A stretch of DNA of 64,000 nucleotides, from positions 51,782 to 115,781 of the forward strand of contig CABFPE010001062.1 in NCBI GenBank assembly GCA_900660155.1. The letters are read 5' to 3'. Within the stretch, counting starts at the first letter, position 1; every line of letters begins with the position of its first letter. Made by a program: the position numbers and the translations under genes. The DNA is from Hofstenia miamia. Lineage: Eukaryota > Xenacoelomorpha > Acoela > Hofsteniidae. The notes under the pieces were generated by a model, which was not told the DNA's origin, ran no database searches, and was given only the letters and a program-made list of their open reading frames with translations. Positions 24,540 through 37,434 of the stretch are shown one piece after another.

Positions 24540-27110
24540 CCTTATATTTTGTCTGCCTTTAGAACAAAGCAAAAACTACATTATTTATTATGTGACTGGA
24601 GAATAGTAGCACCATGAGTCACATGAAAATTAAAACGTTGTCTGATTGTGACTAGTATGTATATGATTAAAATGATTATTTTTGTTGAAGTTAAGTTGGT
24701 CATTTGTTAATGCCTACGATGAATATTATAATTGCTTCATTATTAAATTTTTGTGAATCATACGTTATTTCTTTTAGTGTCAATATCTTTTTTTATGGGC
24801 GATAAATTTTATAAAAAACTTGGTAAAGTGCTAAGTTTGATGAGTACTACACAATGTTAAAATTTAAAGAAATTGCAAAATGTTGAGATACCAGTGTAAT
24901 CATTTTCCTAGTGTTTACCAAATGTTGGCACATGTCCAATGAAAGTTGTAATTTTAGGCGTCGCTGTTTAAGGGTTAATCGTATGTCACGAGAGATTTCA
25001 ATAAACAATAAGGGAGTAGATTTACCCTGTAATGCGTAAGCACAATAAACATTCAAAAATAGTTTTTTTTATTTTTATATTCCATTTTTGAATTTAACAT
25101 GTAAATATTCCATTAGTTTTTCTGGTTTAGGTCTGTAGATTCAAACTTAGTATATGTATATTCTTCAGCTAATATGTATCATGTACAGCACTGGTTTAGG
25201 AAATATGTGAAGAACTAGAGCACTCCTCAAATATTAGTTTCAAAAATTAATGAAGCAATTTTTTTATATATGAGATTTGATTGGTACAGAGTTGGAAGCA
25301 GTTTCAACTTTCAACAGCCGAGCCAAATCATTTCAAAAGGAAATCGAACCAAAAGAGTAAATCTAGAAATTTAAACCGTTTCAAACCAAAACAACTGCAC
25401 AAAAATCAAGGTTTATTCACAAAAATTAAATTTCGCTAGTGAATCCCCTTGCCTTGTCCTTCCCTGTCTGGCCATAAACAAAAAATCAGGAAATTAGGAA
25501 AATTTTGTAAAATTCCATACAGTGATGAAGTATTAGTATATTTAAATCAATCATGTAATTAAGTCAATTTAAAAAATTCGAACCGCTTTAAGCCGTTTGC
25601 AAGTCAATTACAACCCAAAACTAAACCATATCGAACCTAGCCGAACTGAACTCTTTATAAATTGAGTAGCCATTCTGAATTGGAATATGCAATGCAGGAT
25701 TTCTCTTTATATTTAGCAATAATTGCTTGGTTAATATATCTCAGTAGAGAAATTTAATAAATTTAGAACAATTTTTGTCTGTCTAAAATGTTAGGAAAAT
25801 GTCGACTGATTATGATACAGGAACCTCGGCCACTGGAAATTTTTTTAAATTATTTCTTACAATTACCTACCAATTTAAATTTTATCTAAGCAAATTGAAT
25901 TTAATGCAGGCAAATTCAACTATTATTCATGCAAATTGAAATTATAGTTAAGCAAATTGAATTTGTAGTCATTCAATTTAAATTTATGGTCATGCATATT
26001 TTATCATAATAGTTCTTAATACAAATATCTCATCTATGTAAATATTAAGTAACATATTTTAATTTGAAAAGTGTCTTTCTATAAAATTATTCTATTACTT
26101 TATTGTGTTTCATGAATAAAATGATAGGACAAAATAATACTGCAGAAACCAGTTGAATATTTAGTGTAAATTTATTGAAATATAAGAGTTAATATTTTAA
26201 ATCCTGCAATTGGATGCATTTTTTAAGCGTTGGGGTTATCACCTATACTATATTTTACTAATGAAATTATTATCCATGAACAAAATACAGGGTATTTCAT
26301 AATGAATGAGATTTTTGAAATTGTTATAATCAAAATTAAAACGTGAACTAATTTGATTGGTTGTTTATTGTAATATATATATTGGGGTTTTGTGCACTAC
26401 ATTTTATTTCTTCATATTTATCAAAAATAAAATTTTATCGAGCATAAATTTCTAATGATACAGTATAATTTACTGATTAATAAGGCAGATTTATGCACAT
26501 AAAAGTCTAGTTTGATAGAGCATAGTTAGTTTGCCCTAGTAATCATGTGTTCAGTGTTGATGGCTATATATCGATTGTCATTTAGAGACAATCTACTACA
26601 ATATACAATACCTCCATTATTAGTAGTTTATTATAGTATAAGGATATCTTAAACTGCTCTGTATTTGATATTTGCTTAGACTTTTATGGAAAACATACAA
26701 ATGTTGCCATTTATAGTATTGTAATGTTATAATGGCAATTGTTCGCATAACTATAACAACGATTTATCACTATTTTTAGTCTCGAGATACTTTATTATTA
26801 ACTGGGCATGGAAAAATTTAACTGCCAATTTTGCACTAAAATCTATTATTGCAATTAGCCGGTTGCATATAAACAAACCTTAAGAAAGGGGAACGACAAC
26901 CAGAGCATTTATCCAAAAATTCCTTAAAAATTAATTTTATATGAAAATGAAGTTTGTGTTTGTTTGAATTTGTAAACGTATTTTTACACGTTCTACAAAA
27001 CTACTGGAGTTTCACTAAAAAATCTTGACAAGTTTTTACACCAATTTCATTTAAAATGTTGTTAAATTCTTTTACTATACAACAATTTATGAAATGTTGA
27101 TAATAATTTT
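24540..27110. other. AT-rich stretch without recognised genes
   Basis: Neither strand shows a convincing exon. Near 25890-25990 the motif GCAAATTGAATTT recurs several times with variation, an old low-complexity repeat. The minus open frame 24847-25056 has no recognisable domain. Confidence 0.5.
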
Positions 27111-27116
27111 TTGTAG

Positions 27117-29190
27117 AAATGTGGGATGAAAAAACAAATTCCAATAGTTGTCAATTAAATATTTCCATCATTAACCATGATGAACCATTACATGAACTGC
27201 AAAGAACATTCCGCCTAGGAAGGAAAGTAAACGAACATTGTATTGTGAAGATAAGTGGTATAATCAGTTCTTTGGATTCATTATAATGATGTCGTAAAAG
27301 GAGTTGTGTGCTACTATTGTCGCAAAGTTGACTTTCTTGATCTTTTGAGACAAAACATCAAATGTGAAACATCTTCATAAAAGATTAAATAATTGTTGTC
27401 CTCCTCAGCAAAATTAATAAATTGCTGCCACTGGACCTTAGCATAGACTTACATGCCTCAGTCTTTGCTAGATTATTTTTCAACAGCTTTCGAATAGTTT
27501 ATCTCAAATAAAATTTTTTCTTCATCTCATACTGGTGCTCCGTCGTGTTTATCTACATCAAAAGTTCTCCCTATATCCACGAGTTCTGTCAATGGAGACA
27601 ATTCAGAAGAAAATAACTCAAGTATTCAACAAATGCTGAAACCATTGAATTGATAGAGTTTGGGAGTGAAAATAAATTACATCCTCAGTTGCCTAGTTGT
27701 TGGTTAATTAAGCAGCGTCACTTTTTAAAACTAATTACAAGTGAATATATTTTTCAAAAGGACGACTTGGATGCAAAGAATGCAAAATTTTTCAGTCGCT
27801 TGGAATTGAACAAAAGAAGTCTCTTCCCCTTGCTGAAGAAAGGATTTCAGCAAACGTAGGATATGATATCAACCGATAAAGCTAATGCTAAAAAGGTTTA
27901 AGAAAAAAGAAAAGAAAACATGACATGTCTTACTAATAAAAAGGCATCCCAAATGAATGTAAAAAAGAAAAGAAGCAATCGAAACCTCGTTGATACAAAG
28001 TGTTTCTAAAAGCAGAGTTGAAACTGAACGTTGCTTAAGAACAGTCGATTACTTAGCTTGTATGAATAAATGTTAAACTACAAGACAGTTATGGTGTAGT
28101 TCTGGAGTGATACTTCACACTGATTCTACAGCTGCTCAGATGATTTCATGATGTGATAGTCAAATGCATTCAATAATTATGAAATAGTTGATCAAAATCT
28201 GAAATTTTCATTGCTTTTAGGACTAAAGTATTTCAATCTCCAAGAAATCTTGTCAAATTATTTACATCAGAGTTCGTATTTTTAAACCAATTTCGATTTT
28301 TGTTGATATCATCGAACTAGATGATGAGGGCGCCGAAATTATATTTAACTAAACAATGAAGATGCTAACTGAAAATAACAATTTCATTTGATCTGAAAAG
28401 CCAATTTCAATTGTATCAGATGGTGCATCTGTAATTCTAGGAATTGGTTCTGCAGTCGAAATCCGCTTTCAACAAGAATGTCAGCAAATTATTCTTTGGC
28501 AATATCTTAGTCATAGATTAGAGTTGGCTGTTCGCGATTCAGTTATGCTCCGAGAGCAAAATCTTGCAATTATTTCGCCCTGGAACATGCTACACAGAGT
28601 GCATTTAACTTAAGCGTTTTGCTCTAACACAAAAGCCCATCTTGTAACATCTGCTTTACTCCGTCAATGCTCAAGCGATTAAAACAAAAATGTTGTGATA
28701 GTGTTTATACATATGATAGTGCAGATGTAGCAGTGTTCAAAACTGCTACATTAGCAGAAAATATTTAAAGAAATAAGTACAAAAAGTTTACCAAAATTGC
28801 AGTTTGTTCAAGTGCTGATAGATAATTTAAGGAGGTGTTTATCAACCAATAATTTAATGGCAACATTTAATTGCTTAAACTGGAATTTTTTCCTCAAAGT
28901 GAAGGAGAAGAAATGCTTATGGATCTATGCAAATTGTTTAACATTGATTCTGAGTGGTTTATTTCAGTATACAGTGAGGTTATTAATAACCCAGGAATAA
29001 TGCCATCATCTTTGCTCAACATAGCAGTGCTGATTGTGAAAGAGGTTTTTCCTCAATGAACATATTTGACTCCACTACGTTCAAAGATGCTAACAAACAC
29101 TATCTCTTCTCTGATGTTCATATCAATAAATGCACACAAGTTTACAAAGAAATTATCTACATATCAAAAAGCTCCAATTAATTGCAATTA
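27117..29190 (+). pseudogene. Decayed hAT transposase, KIAA1586/ZNF862 type
   Basis: Plus-strand remnants in order: a BED-like N-terminal piece (GVVCYYCRKVDF near 27300), VETERCLRTVDYLACMNK (about 28016), IFVDIIELDDEGAEIIF (about 28300), ISIVSDGASVILGIGS (about 28408, second catalytic Asp region), SHRLELAVRDS (about 28510) and SADCERGFSSMN (about 29024, the hAT dimerisation/third catalytic Glu region). Many stops and frameshifts; no long frame survives. The order matches hAT transposases related to the vertebrate KIAA1586/ZNF862 proteins. It differs from the intact hAT gene at 54.0-57.2 kb. Confidence 0.75.
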
Positions 29191-29194
29191 ATTT

Positions 29195-29780
29195 AGCGTA
29201 GAACTTAATCACATCCATAAGAAAACTACAAGTAAAAACTAATTAAAGAATGTAATAAACTAGTATCTGGCATGTCCAAGTTAATGTCAATTTAACTTTT
29301 AACCCAATTTCTAATAGCATTACTTTAAAGTAACGAAAACCGCGTTGTCCACATTTTTGAACATCTCTATCCAATAAATTTTACAAAGTAATTTAACAGA
29401 TTAGCACCCATTTTAATACGGAGAATTACAGGTGTAAATCCATTCGGATATGTCTTTTGAAATGTTATTTTATCAGGTAAATCAAATTAAATGTTCAAAT
29501 CCAAATTAGTGATTTTTAACCAGGCGAATGATGTGAGTTTCTGTATTTTTTGAAATTCGATAAAATGTATACAAGTTTTGCAGTTTCCCACCCCCACCCC
29601 CTCGAGTAATATACTCAAGTATTAACTGCTAATAAGCATGGGTGAAATGAAAGAGCTGACTCCCACTAATTGTTGCTAGACTAATTCTACATTACAGGAA
29701 AATGAAACTATTTAAAAATTTGCATTCAAATATTGGAAAATAGTACGCCAAATCTTGATGACTGTTAAAAGGAATAAAAG
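29195..29780. other. Non-coding interval
   Basis: No feature recognised apart from a C-rich run near 29588-29602. It may hold the end of the hAT remnant and the 5' truncation point of the following LINE. Confidence 0.4.
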
Positions 29781-29839
29781 GTTGCAATTCCGGATTTAAA
29801 TGGAAATTGGAAGTGTCCCTAATTTTTGATGAAACACTA

Positions 29840-30605
29840 AGGCTTGGTTGAATGAAAATTGAGAAGAAAAGTGAAAAAGTGATACAGAACCATCTGTATG
29901 GGATATTTGATGTGAAACATATCCCGTGTGGGGGCCCAATATCATCTGAATTCGATAATGTTACACGATTTGCTGAACAACATCGACATAATCTAAATCA
30001 CAGCAATTGTAAACAAATGCTAATAGAAAGAACTAAGGTGCCGCTTTTGGGGAACTTTGAAACAGTTGATGACATTAAAATATTGGGTGTTATTATATCA
30101 AGTAATCTTAAATGGAATAAGCAAATTTTAGAAGTGTGTAAGCGAGCATCTCAGATTGTATTGTTTGACAAATTTGTTGCCTGTAAAAGAACGTTGGAGG
30201 TTATGAATTCTACAGTTCTCTCAGTAATTGATTGTGCTTCGGAAATGTTTCCAATTCTCTCCAAAGATTAAATCGAGTATTACAACATGTAGCTAAAAGG
30301 GGACAATATATATTTGGTACGTATTAAGAAGCCATCAAAATTAAGTATAGAAGAATTCATCCTGCTGTAAATCTTTTTAAGAAAACATTTAATCCTAAAC
30401 ACATTCTCAATGATCTTTGTCCTAAAAGACATAAGTATTCCGGTAAATATGTTTCTCAAAGAAAGAAGACAAAGAGAAGACAGGACCAATTCTTTCCATA
30501 CTGCACTGAATATATTAATGGGCAGATTCGGAAAATTATTAACTGGTTTATATAATTATTTGTAAATGTTATTTGATTTTTAGAATAAACATTACTTACT
30601 TAAAG
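29840..30605 (+). pseudogene. LINE reverse transcriptase, 3' end only
   Basis: 5'-truncated non-LTR retrotransposon. The open frame 29852-30271 matches the end of the palm and the thumb: LNHSNCKQMLIER, then VDDIKILGVIISSNLKWNKQI, EVCKRASQIV, then STVLSVIDCASEMFP. The match continues out of frame as LNRVLQHVAKRG and a basic C-terminus rich in RRHKYSGKYVSQRKK, with a final CTEYINGQ. A short 3' UTR with AATAAA follows and ends near 30605 in ACTTACTTAAAG. 5' truncation is the normal outcome of target-primed reverse transcription. Confidence 0.8.
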
Positions 30606-31032
30606 AATTTCGATTTGAAGACTGTTGTATGTTTGTTGGTCATGAACTCACAAATTTGAGTAGCTGAACATTAGGTATATACCTGGACATTATAATAGAA
30701 ATTATGCATTAATAAATTTTAAACAAGCGATATAATATTTACAAAGTACAATGATGAAATAACAAAGTTCAAGTTAATAGATAAAGTTACAAGTAATTGT
30801 TCAATTCCTAATAATTTTATATATCCAAGAAACAATGCACTAGTGATGTGCGGGTAAGAATGTTCAGAATTATTATCCGATAAGGAGAGGCTTCCTGTTC
30901 CACACGTGCATATGAACAACAAATATTGAAATAAATGCAACAGAGTTATACTGTTAATATAATATATCAAAACCTGCAAGATAATGGACACCTTTACAAT
31001 AGAAAGCATTTGAAAAATTCTAATATGAGCAA

Positions 31033-31620
31033 TCATAAAAAAACTTTTGGAAAATTCTCGGTAACCTTTGCTTGAATGAACAACGTGTCGTCCATAATAT
31101 GTTCATTGTTAGGATCTAACAGTCTTGATATCTCATAAAATTGGGAAAGTCCATTGTCAGGATTTGCATCAGATTCAGGTTTCTGAAAAGATGCACAAGA
31201 ATTAGATTTAAATTGGAAAACATGATGTTTTGAAGGACTCCTAGACATCAATACCAGTTTGAAGATTCCCTGAAAGGGCCATTTAAGAATAGCATCGTGA
31301 CTCGTCCTCAAAATACTCACATACAACGACACATGACTACCTTTACCCTTGTCCACACCGTGAAGAAATATTCTTAAACGCATTCTGTAACCATACCGCC
31401 CACCCACAAAAAATGTACGAGAAGATAGCCCATTATCATCGAAATTACTTTGTTCATAGAGTGCTCTGAAGTTGGTAATAGGCCAAACTATTTCACCATT
31501 ATGAGATTCACTTGAACATGATGTCGAATTGTAATCGGCACTGATTCCTCTTGGAATTTCATCCCTCATTCCACGAAACGAATTCTCAATTTCGGAAATT
31601 CTCTTCTCCAAAATTTCGCA
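31033..31620 (-). CDS. TRAF-family adaptor, C-terminal exon (MATH/TRAF-C)
   Basis: Last exon of a TNF-receptor-associated factor, a cytoplasmic trimeric adaptor that links receptors to NF-kB and JNK signalling. Acceptor TTTTAG at 31621, then CEILEKRISEIENSF (end of the coiled coil), then the TRAF-C (MATH) fold: NGEIVWPITNF, RTFFVGGRYGYRMRLRIFLHG, KGKGSHVSLYVSILR, DAILKWPFQ, FKLVLMSRSP, SNSCASFQKP and DDTLFIQAKV, ending at a TGA (31035-31033). Length, block order and the serine-rich turn before FQKP match TRAF2/3/5-type proteins; the class cannot be fixed. It joins in phase 0 to the exon at 34524-34318. Confidence 0.93.
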   Translation of the reverse strand, partial: CEILEKRISEIENSFRGMRDEIPRGISADYNSTSCSSESHNGEIVWPITNFRALYEQSNFDDNGLSSRTFFVGGRYGYRMRLRIFLHGVDKGKGSHVSLYVSILRTSHDAILKWPFQGIFKLVLMSRSPSKHHVFQFKSNSCASFQKPESDANPDNGLSQFYEISRLLDPNNEHIMDDTLFIQAKVTENFPKVFL

Positions 31621-34317
31621 CTAAAACCAGTTTAATTTAACATGATTTACAAAGTAACACGAAGAAATAACAAGGTTCAAAGTAATAGATAAAGATATAA
31701 CATATTTTATGTTTCTAAGAAACAATTATTGAACAGCTAACTGTATAGAAATCAAATTTATAATAGCACAAAATGCTTTGCAATTAATGTTCAAATTGCT
31801 GTACGCTTATTGACTCTGTTCAATTTGGATAAATAAATGCACTAGTGTTGTACGTGTAAGTTTACACATAATTATTGTCCGATAAAAGTAAGCTTTCCGC
31901 TCCACATTTATATTTTAAATAAAAATGTTGAACTTATAAGGAGCCTTGTGCTAAACACAATTTGAATTTGGGATTAAACTTTGTGTTCACCTTTTTGAAC
32001 GAACTTGATAAGATTTGTTTTTGCAGGATGTGAACGAACCACAAATAAAATATTGATAGATATTTAGGCAAAATACCACCGTATCCGTATCACTCAAGAT
32101 TCTCATACATGAACACTGACTATACACCTTACAAAAAACACATTTCCTTTTAGAGAAAACTAAATAAATATATTGTTAGTTAATATCATTAGAACTGGGA
32201 AAATCCCGATAGATCGGTCAGAAATTTAAAAAAAAGCGATTAATAAAAAAAACCAAAACTAATCGATTTCGGACATTTTTAAATATATGCACATTGCAAA
32301 TAAGTATGGGTTTTCCCAGTCAATTTAGTCAGACACGGAATGAATTTAGTCCAAAGTGCAAAGACATTAGTTCAAAGTATCCAGCGAAAATTACTTTAAA
32401 GACGTCATTCTTACATCGTCCACAATGCCTGGCGGACGTTACAACAAGGTTTCACAGTAAGACAAATTGCGAATACTAAATTGAAATGAAGTGGAGGCGA
32501 TATGAAAGAATTAGACAGAAATTTATAGATAAACATCAAGATTGATAGAAGCATTGTCAATAAAGAACTTCTCCGGAAACTAAGCAAGGTAACCCATTAA
32601 GGAAGGTTCCCAAAGAACCCGTTGTTCTAATAGGAACCATCCTCAAGAAAAATCCGACCTTGACAATACATAGTTGAGATCGGATTCGCTTTAAAATTTT
32701 TCAATTGTTTATCCTAAAACTTTTGAAGATGTTAAGAATTTACGATTATCTGTTACAAGTGTGTTTATAATATATCTGAAAATGATGCCCAAATTTTAGC
32801 TTTTCATTACATTATCAAGTAAAATGAAAACTGTAAATTCAATTATCTATGGATAGTCATGAAAAAAACAAACTTTAAAAAATGGATTAACTAAACTGCT
32901 TACGGGACAAATTCACTGAGCTTTGGACTAAATTCATTGGATGTGAGACTAAATTGACTGCGCTTTGGATTAATTTAACTGGGAAAACTGTAGAAGCACT
33001 ATCCGACAATTTTTTCACAAGAGCGTTTTAATATGATTAGTCCACTATTACAGGAAAAGAACGAATTTGACATGTTTTACTTTTACTTTGGTATAATGTA
33101 CTCAAAATGACATTTTCAGAATGTCACTTTCCCTATTTAGAGATGATTTTGTAGTTTGTTGATTATACTTTTGCAACAAACATCTCAAAAGTAAGAAATG
33201 ATGGCACAAAGTACTATTTACTGTATTTTTTGTTGTGTTAAGCAGATGTTTAAGTCAAAAAGTTTGCCCGATAGCTTCAGCGTCTTCCAAAATGACGAAA
33301 CAAAAGGGAAATGAGTGTTGTACATGCTAGGCGAGTATCGATGGACTTTAACTCGAGAACATAAGTTTTCAAAGCATAAAAGGAAATCGAATTGTAGATA
33401 TTTCTGATTTACGTTTTCTACGTGTACATTATGTTTCATTTACAGGTCCTATTCTTGTTATTTGAAATCATGAGATTCAATTTTACTCTTGTTCTTCAAT
33501 TTACTTGAAGCATTTCTTTGACCTATGACAACAAGTATTTAGTTATTTATTAAATCATGATTTTTCATTTCGTTTTTATTCTACTAAATACAAAGAAATG
33601 AATCATGGATTTCAGGCTTTTTTGATATGATATAATGAGACTAAAATGACATGTATGAGTGAAATATCAGTATTACGTGTTTTTTGCTCTTTATCACATC
33701 CACACCCATATCCAATTAATTACACGCAATAAACCTTCAACACAAAAAAACTGATCTAAAATAATATAATTTTGTTCATGAAAAAAATATTCAATCAATA
33801 TTGTTGCACAGTGTAATCTAAAAAACAAGATGTGTGCAGTAACAATGCGCAGGTACTAAATTTGCAGCGGCTGTAGTGAATACAGCGACTATAGCAAATA
33901 AACAGAAATTCATGAATCAGAGATTGACCAGAATTTCAAATCGCTTTCTTTATTATACACTACTGAGTAATGAATGTATGATAACAAGACTTTCATCATA
34001 CAAAATTTCTTTTTGTTGGAAATATGTTTTCTACTAATACATATATTATAGGGACTTCCTATTTGTTAAACATATAGGTCTATACAATTTAACACTTTAC
34101 GGCTAATACAGGGTTCAGCTAAAGTTATTGTATCAGTCAAAGGCTAACAAATTTGATGCAAATCGCAACAATCTATTATCAAAGTAAAAAATAAACTGTG
34201 TGGCAGCGTCCTTAATAGCTGTCACAATGCATTTTACTGAATGTGAGTCATACGATTTCATTGCAATTGTAACAAATAAAAATGGATCAACCACAAATTT
34301 AACGAAAAAAAAATTAC
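31621..34317 (-). other. TRAF intron carrying a transposon
   Basis: Intron between the coiled-coil exon and the MATH exon: donor CAG|GTAATT at 34317, acceptor TTTTAG at 31621. Both sides are phase 0. It holds a Tc1-like insertion (32307-32990) and otherwise AT-rich DNA. The open frame at 33218-33439 shows no domain. Confidence 0.8.
32307..32990 (+). mobile_element. Tc1/mariner-like non-autonomous element
   Basis: 684-bp element flanked by TA on both sides (32305-32306 and 32991-32992). Its ends, TGGGTTTTCCCAGTCAATTT and the inverse of TTAACTGGGAAAACTG, are inverted repeats, and the subterminal TTTAGTCCAAAG is mirrored by CTTTGGACTAAA. Inside, from about 32426, fragments such as MPGGRYNKVSQ and KKNPTLTIH resemble the N-terminal DNA-binding region of Tc1-type transposases; the catalytic part is missing. 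It sits in a TRAF intron. Confidence 0.7.
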
Positions 34318-34524
34318 CTGATTTGTTGCTTTCAGCGCAGTTCTTTCAGAACTGTCGAGTTTTGCACTCATATGCATGTAATCATTCGATAGAACTTGTA
34401 TGCAATTTTCAATCTTCTGCATTTCGTTGGATAAAAGACGACGAAGTAATGACAGTTGGTTTGATTTATCAAGGCCTACTTCACATTGTAAACTGAGTTT
34501 TCCATTGATATTCGACATCAAGCA
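34318..34524 (-). CDS. TRAF-family adaptor, coiled-coil exon
   Basis: 69-codon exon bounded by acceptor TTTGTAG (34525) and donor CAG|GTAATT (34317), phase 0 on both sides. The translation (CLMSNINGKLSLQCEVG..., LSLLRRLLSNEMQKIENCIQ, ...LDSSERTALKATNQ) is a helical heptad-like stretch and joins directly to CEILEKRISEIENSF of the MATH exon, together forming the trimerising coiled coil of TRAF proteins. The RING and TRAF-type zinc-finger exons expected upstream on this strand were not found in the window up to about 44 kb; they may lie beyond a long intron or be too short to recognise by eye. Confidence 0.75.
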
Positions 34525-34572
34525 CTACAAAAAAATAATTGATAGAAGGATTTAACAATTTTAATAGGTACT

Positions 34573-36517
34573 GGGTCATTTCACGAGAATGTCAACCACC
34601 AACCCAAAAATTTAAATTCGTCTATATGCCTTGTATCCTATATCATTTGAAAGAAGGAGATTAAGCTTGTTCAAGATCCGAAGAAATTTTTTTATTTAAA
34701 TGATATATTAGAAAAGCTATATCGATTTGAAGATAAAGAAAGGCCAAAAAATATTGCAAAAAAAACATTTATTTCATAAGTATTAAAACATAAGAAAATT
34801 ATCACAGAAAAAAATTATCTGTTGCTATACATTTTCTTATTCCAGCACTCCAGTTAAAAACAATCATCTGTTATCGTCACGACCGTAACGATTTTTCGAA
34901 AAAGTTTTTTCCTGAAGAGAAAATTTTAGATTTTCTGCGAAAAATCACAACCGTTACGCCTTAAAATCTTGGAGTTCTATTTAAGAATTTTTCCTAGAAA
35001 CGAAATAGCTGTTTTATAACAGTTTCGCTTACTTCTATATTTTTACTATATCTTTAGATAGCCATTACTCTATCAATTCTTATCCAATTCGTTAGCTCTT
35101 CACTATTCTTCAGAGCTCCTTTGGGTCTATATCCCAAGGTTTCTATTATACATATAATTCCTATTCCCTTTTCGTTAGTAATGCTTTAATCTAATATAAC
35201 TTTCTTTCTAGGGTTCTAGGATTTATATCAACTGACCGATTTCGGATTCCTATTTCTGCGCGAGTCTTTACATTATGGATTAGGTTTATATATCAAATTG
35301 TAGAAAATCTAGCTCCATGTCAAACTATTGCTTATTTTTCGAATTTATCTATACTGGTTGGACAATGTCGGCTAAAATAAATTGTCAATCTTAACACTTC
35401 TCTTATAATCAATTATTATAAGTAATAGAATATCAACTCAACCATTTCGGAATCCTATAGCTCCGCGTCCTTTGACCTTATGGACTAGGGTTATATATCA
35501 AAATGTAGACAATTACTAGCTCGATGTGAAACTATTTTTTATTTTATGGATATAACACATCTCGTTCCATCGCATTCGCCAATAGAAATTGTCAATTTTA
35601 GCACTCTTCTTCTAATCCATTATTATAATAAAGGGACTAGGGTATCTTTGGAGACCTATAGCTCCATGAATTTTAATGCTGTAAAGATCAAAAAATTTAT
35701 CATATCCATTTTGCATTAGATTTTATCCGCGGTCGTTTAACTATTGATGGTTTGTCTTTATAAATTTTGTAACAAAATGATAATTACCTTCAAATAAGCT
35801 TTTAATACCCTTTTATATCAAATTTTATTACGAAGCAGTCTTATTTCATGCGTTTCCATACTTTGTTTTACTCGTTTTATATCAGATGTACATGTACATG
35901 AACATTATAATTAAAAACTGAAAACTTTGTTTATAATTGTTTTATAGATGAAAATGTAATGCACATCTTTTGAATTTTAGAGTAGAAGGTACAAGCATAA
36001 ATATAATAGACTGTAGTTATGTATTGTAAAAAGAACTAAAAACTTCATTAATGACAAAAAAATGACACTTAAAAATATACAGCAGATATCCAGATTCGCA
36101 TCGTCGCGACCGTCACAAAACAATCGTCATGACTGTCACGACAGATATTTGTAAATCCTATGAAAACAACTTATACTTGAGTTGGTGCTTATGCGCCATG
36201 TTAAAGAATAAAACGACCTTATATGCGCATGTAAAAATAGCCTTTAAAGAATTGCAGAATTCGCAGAAAATTACACAGTTGTACCTCAAAGTGACATGCC
36301 CATTTCTCTGCGTCACGACCATCACGCACTACATATCTATCTTTAGACACCATAATTTAAGTAGGAAGGACTGTGAATATGTGTAACATTTAGGAGGCAT
36401 GCAACTGTAACATACACACGAAATATTTCATCGAACGCATTTAAATACCATTAACAAGAGATATTTGAAAATCAATAAACGGCTCCGAAAATCACGACCG
36501 TCACGGTGGAATGACCC
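34573..36517. mobile_element. 1.9-kb inverted-repeat element with GACCGTCACG motifs
   Basis: Ends GGGTCATTTCAC and GTGGAATGACCC are inverted repeats with one mismatch. The element is flanked by a 4-bp direct repeat TACT (34569-34572 and 36518-36521). No transposase is recognisable. The motif TCACGACCGTCACG or a near variant recurs at 34874-34890, 34944-34958, 36102-36117, 36125-36142, 36311-36328 and 36491-36506, clustered towards both ends, as binding-site arrays are. The superfamily is unknown to me. It sits just upstream (in gene orientation) of the TRAF coiled-coil exon. The open frame 36129-36386 inside it is not protein-like. Confidence 0.75.
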
Positions 36518-36521
36518 TACT

Positions 36522-37430
36522 AACAATTGAATCAAGTTGTTAGAATATAGTTTTGCAATATAATTAGAATTACAGTACACCAGTTGAATTATTTGTTCAG
36601 GTGTTCTCTTGAGTTACAAACATACCGATCAGTAGCCGGCTGGATTAACGAAATTTTCAAAATTAACCAATGGTATGAACGCAATACTGAGTTGGCTATA
36701 TCATTCGACGAAAGGCTGTAGTGCTCCTGACCATTCTTAGATAGGAGGAAATTGTTTTCCTTTAGCAGGATAATGTAAAAATTGGTGAAAAAATTCCTTC
36801 AAGTTTTAGATTCCTATCAACAACAAATGTGCGCAAACTAAAAATTCATGCTCTTAATTATTTCTGTGTACATTTTTTATACAAGAACAAGTACATAAAA
36901 ATTACAATATATTCATACAAAGTGCCTCAATAACTGAATAGTTAAATGGTTTGTCTATTGTAATCTGTCTTAACAGATCTAATATATTTTAAAACTGTTT
37001 CTGCTGAACTTGAAATTCATATTGAATAAATTTGTAAAATTGAGAGTAGATAGAATTAATCCTTTGTTTGTTATGCTCGTTTGGAAACCTTCAGATAGTA
37101 AGTAGTTTTAAAGTTGTTTACATTAGCTTGCTATATACACAAATGGATTAATTTTATCTATTCTCAATTTTACTTATGAATTCATATACAGGGTTTTCCA
37201 AGACTCGCAAATTTTCATTGGTGTTTTAAGAATAGTCAATGAAATTTATTCATAAAATGTTATTTAAATAATATTAATATATATATATATTGTGATTTGT
37301 TGTTATACACATAAAATTTTATCATCAGTAACTTATGTGGCTCTAGATTCTGGTATCACACAAGCATCTATCTACTGAATAATGCATCAGTATATTGGAG
37401 TGTATCCTTACCATCCTACAACTGTTCAAA
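36522..37430. other. Non-coding interval
   Basis: No gene recognised on either strand. A short (TA)n lies near 37278-37291. Confidence 0.45.
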
Positions 37431-37434
37431 CAAT

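Noticed and set aside
30719-31036. 105-codon minus frame after the TRAF stop
   Set aside because: Hydrophobic, AT-driven frame in the TRAF 3' UTR region with no family resemblance.
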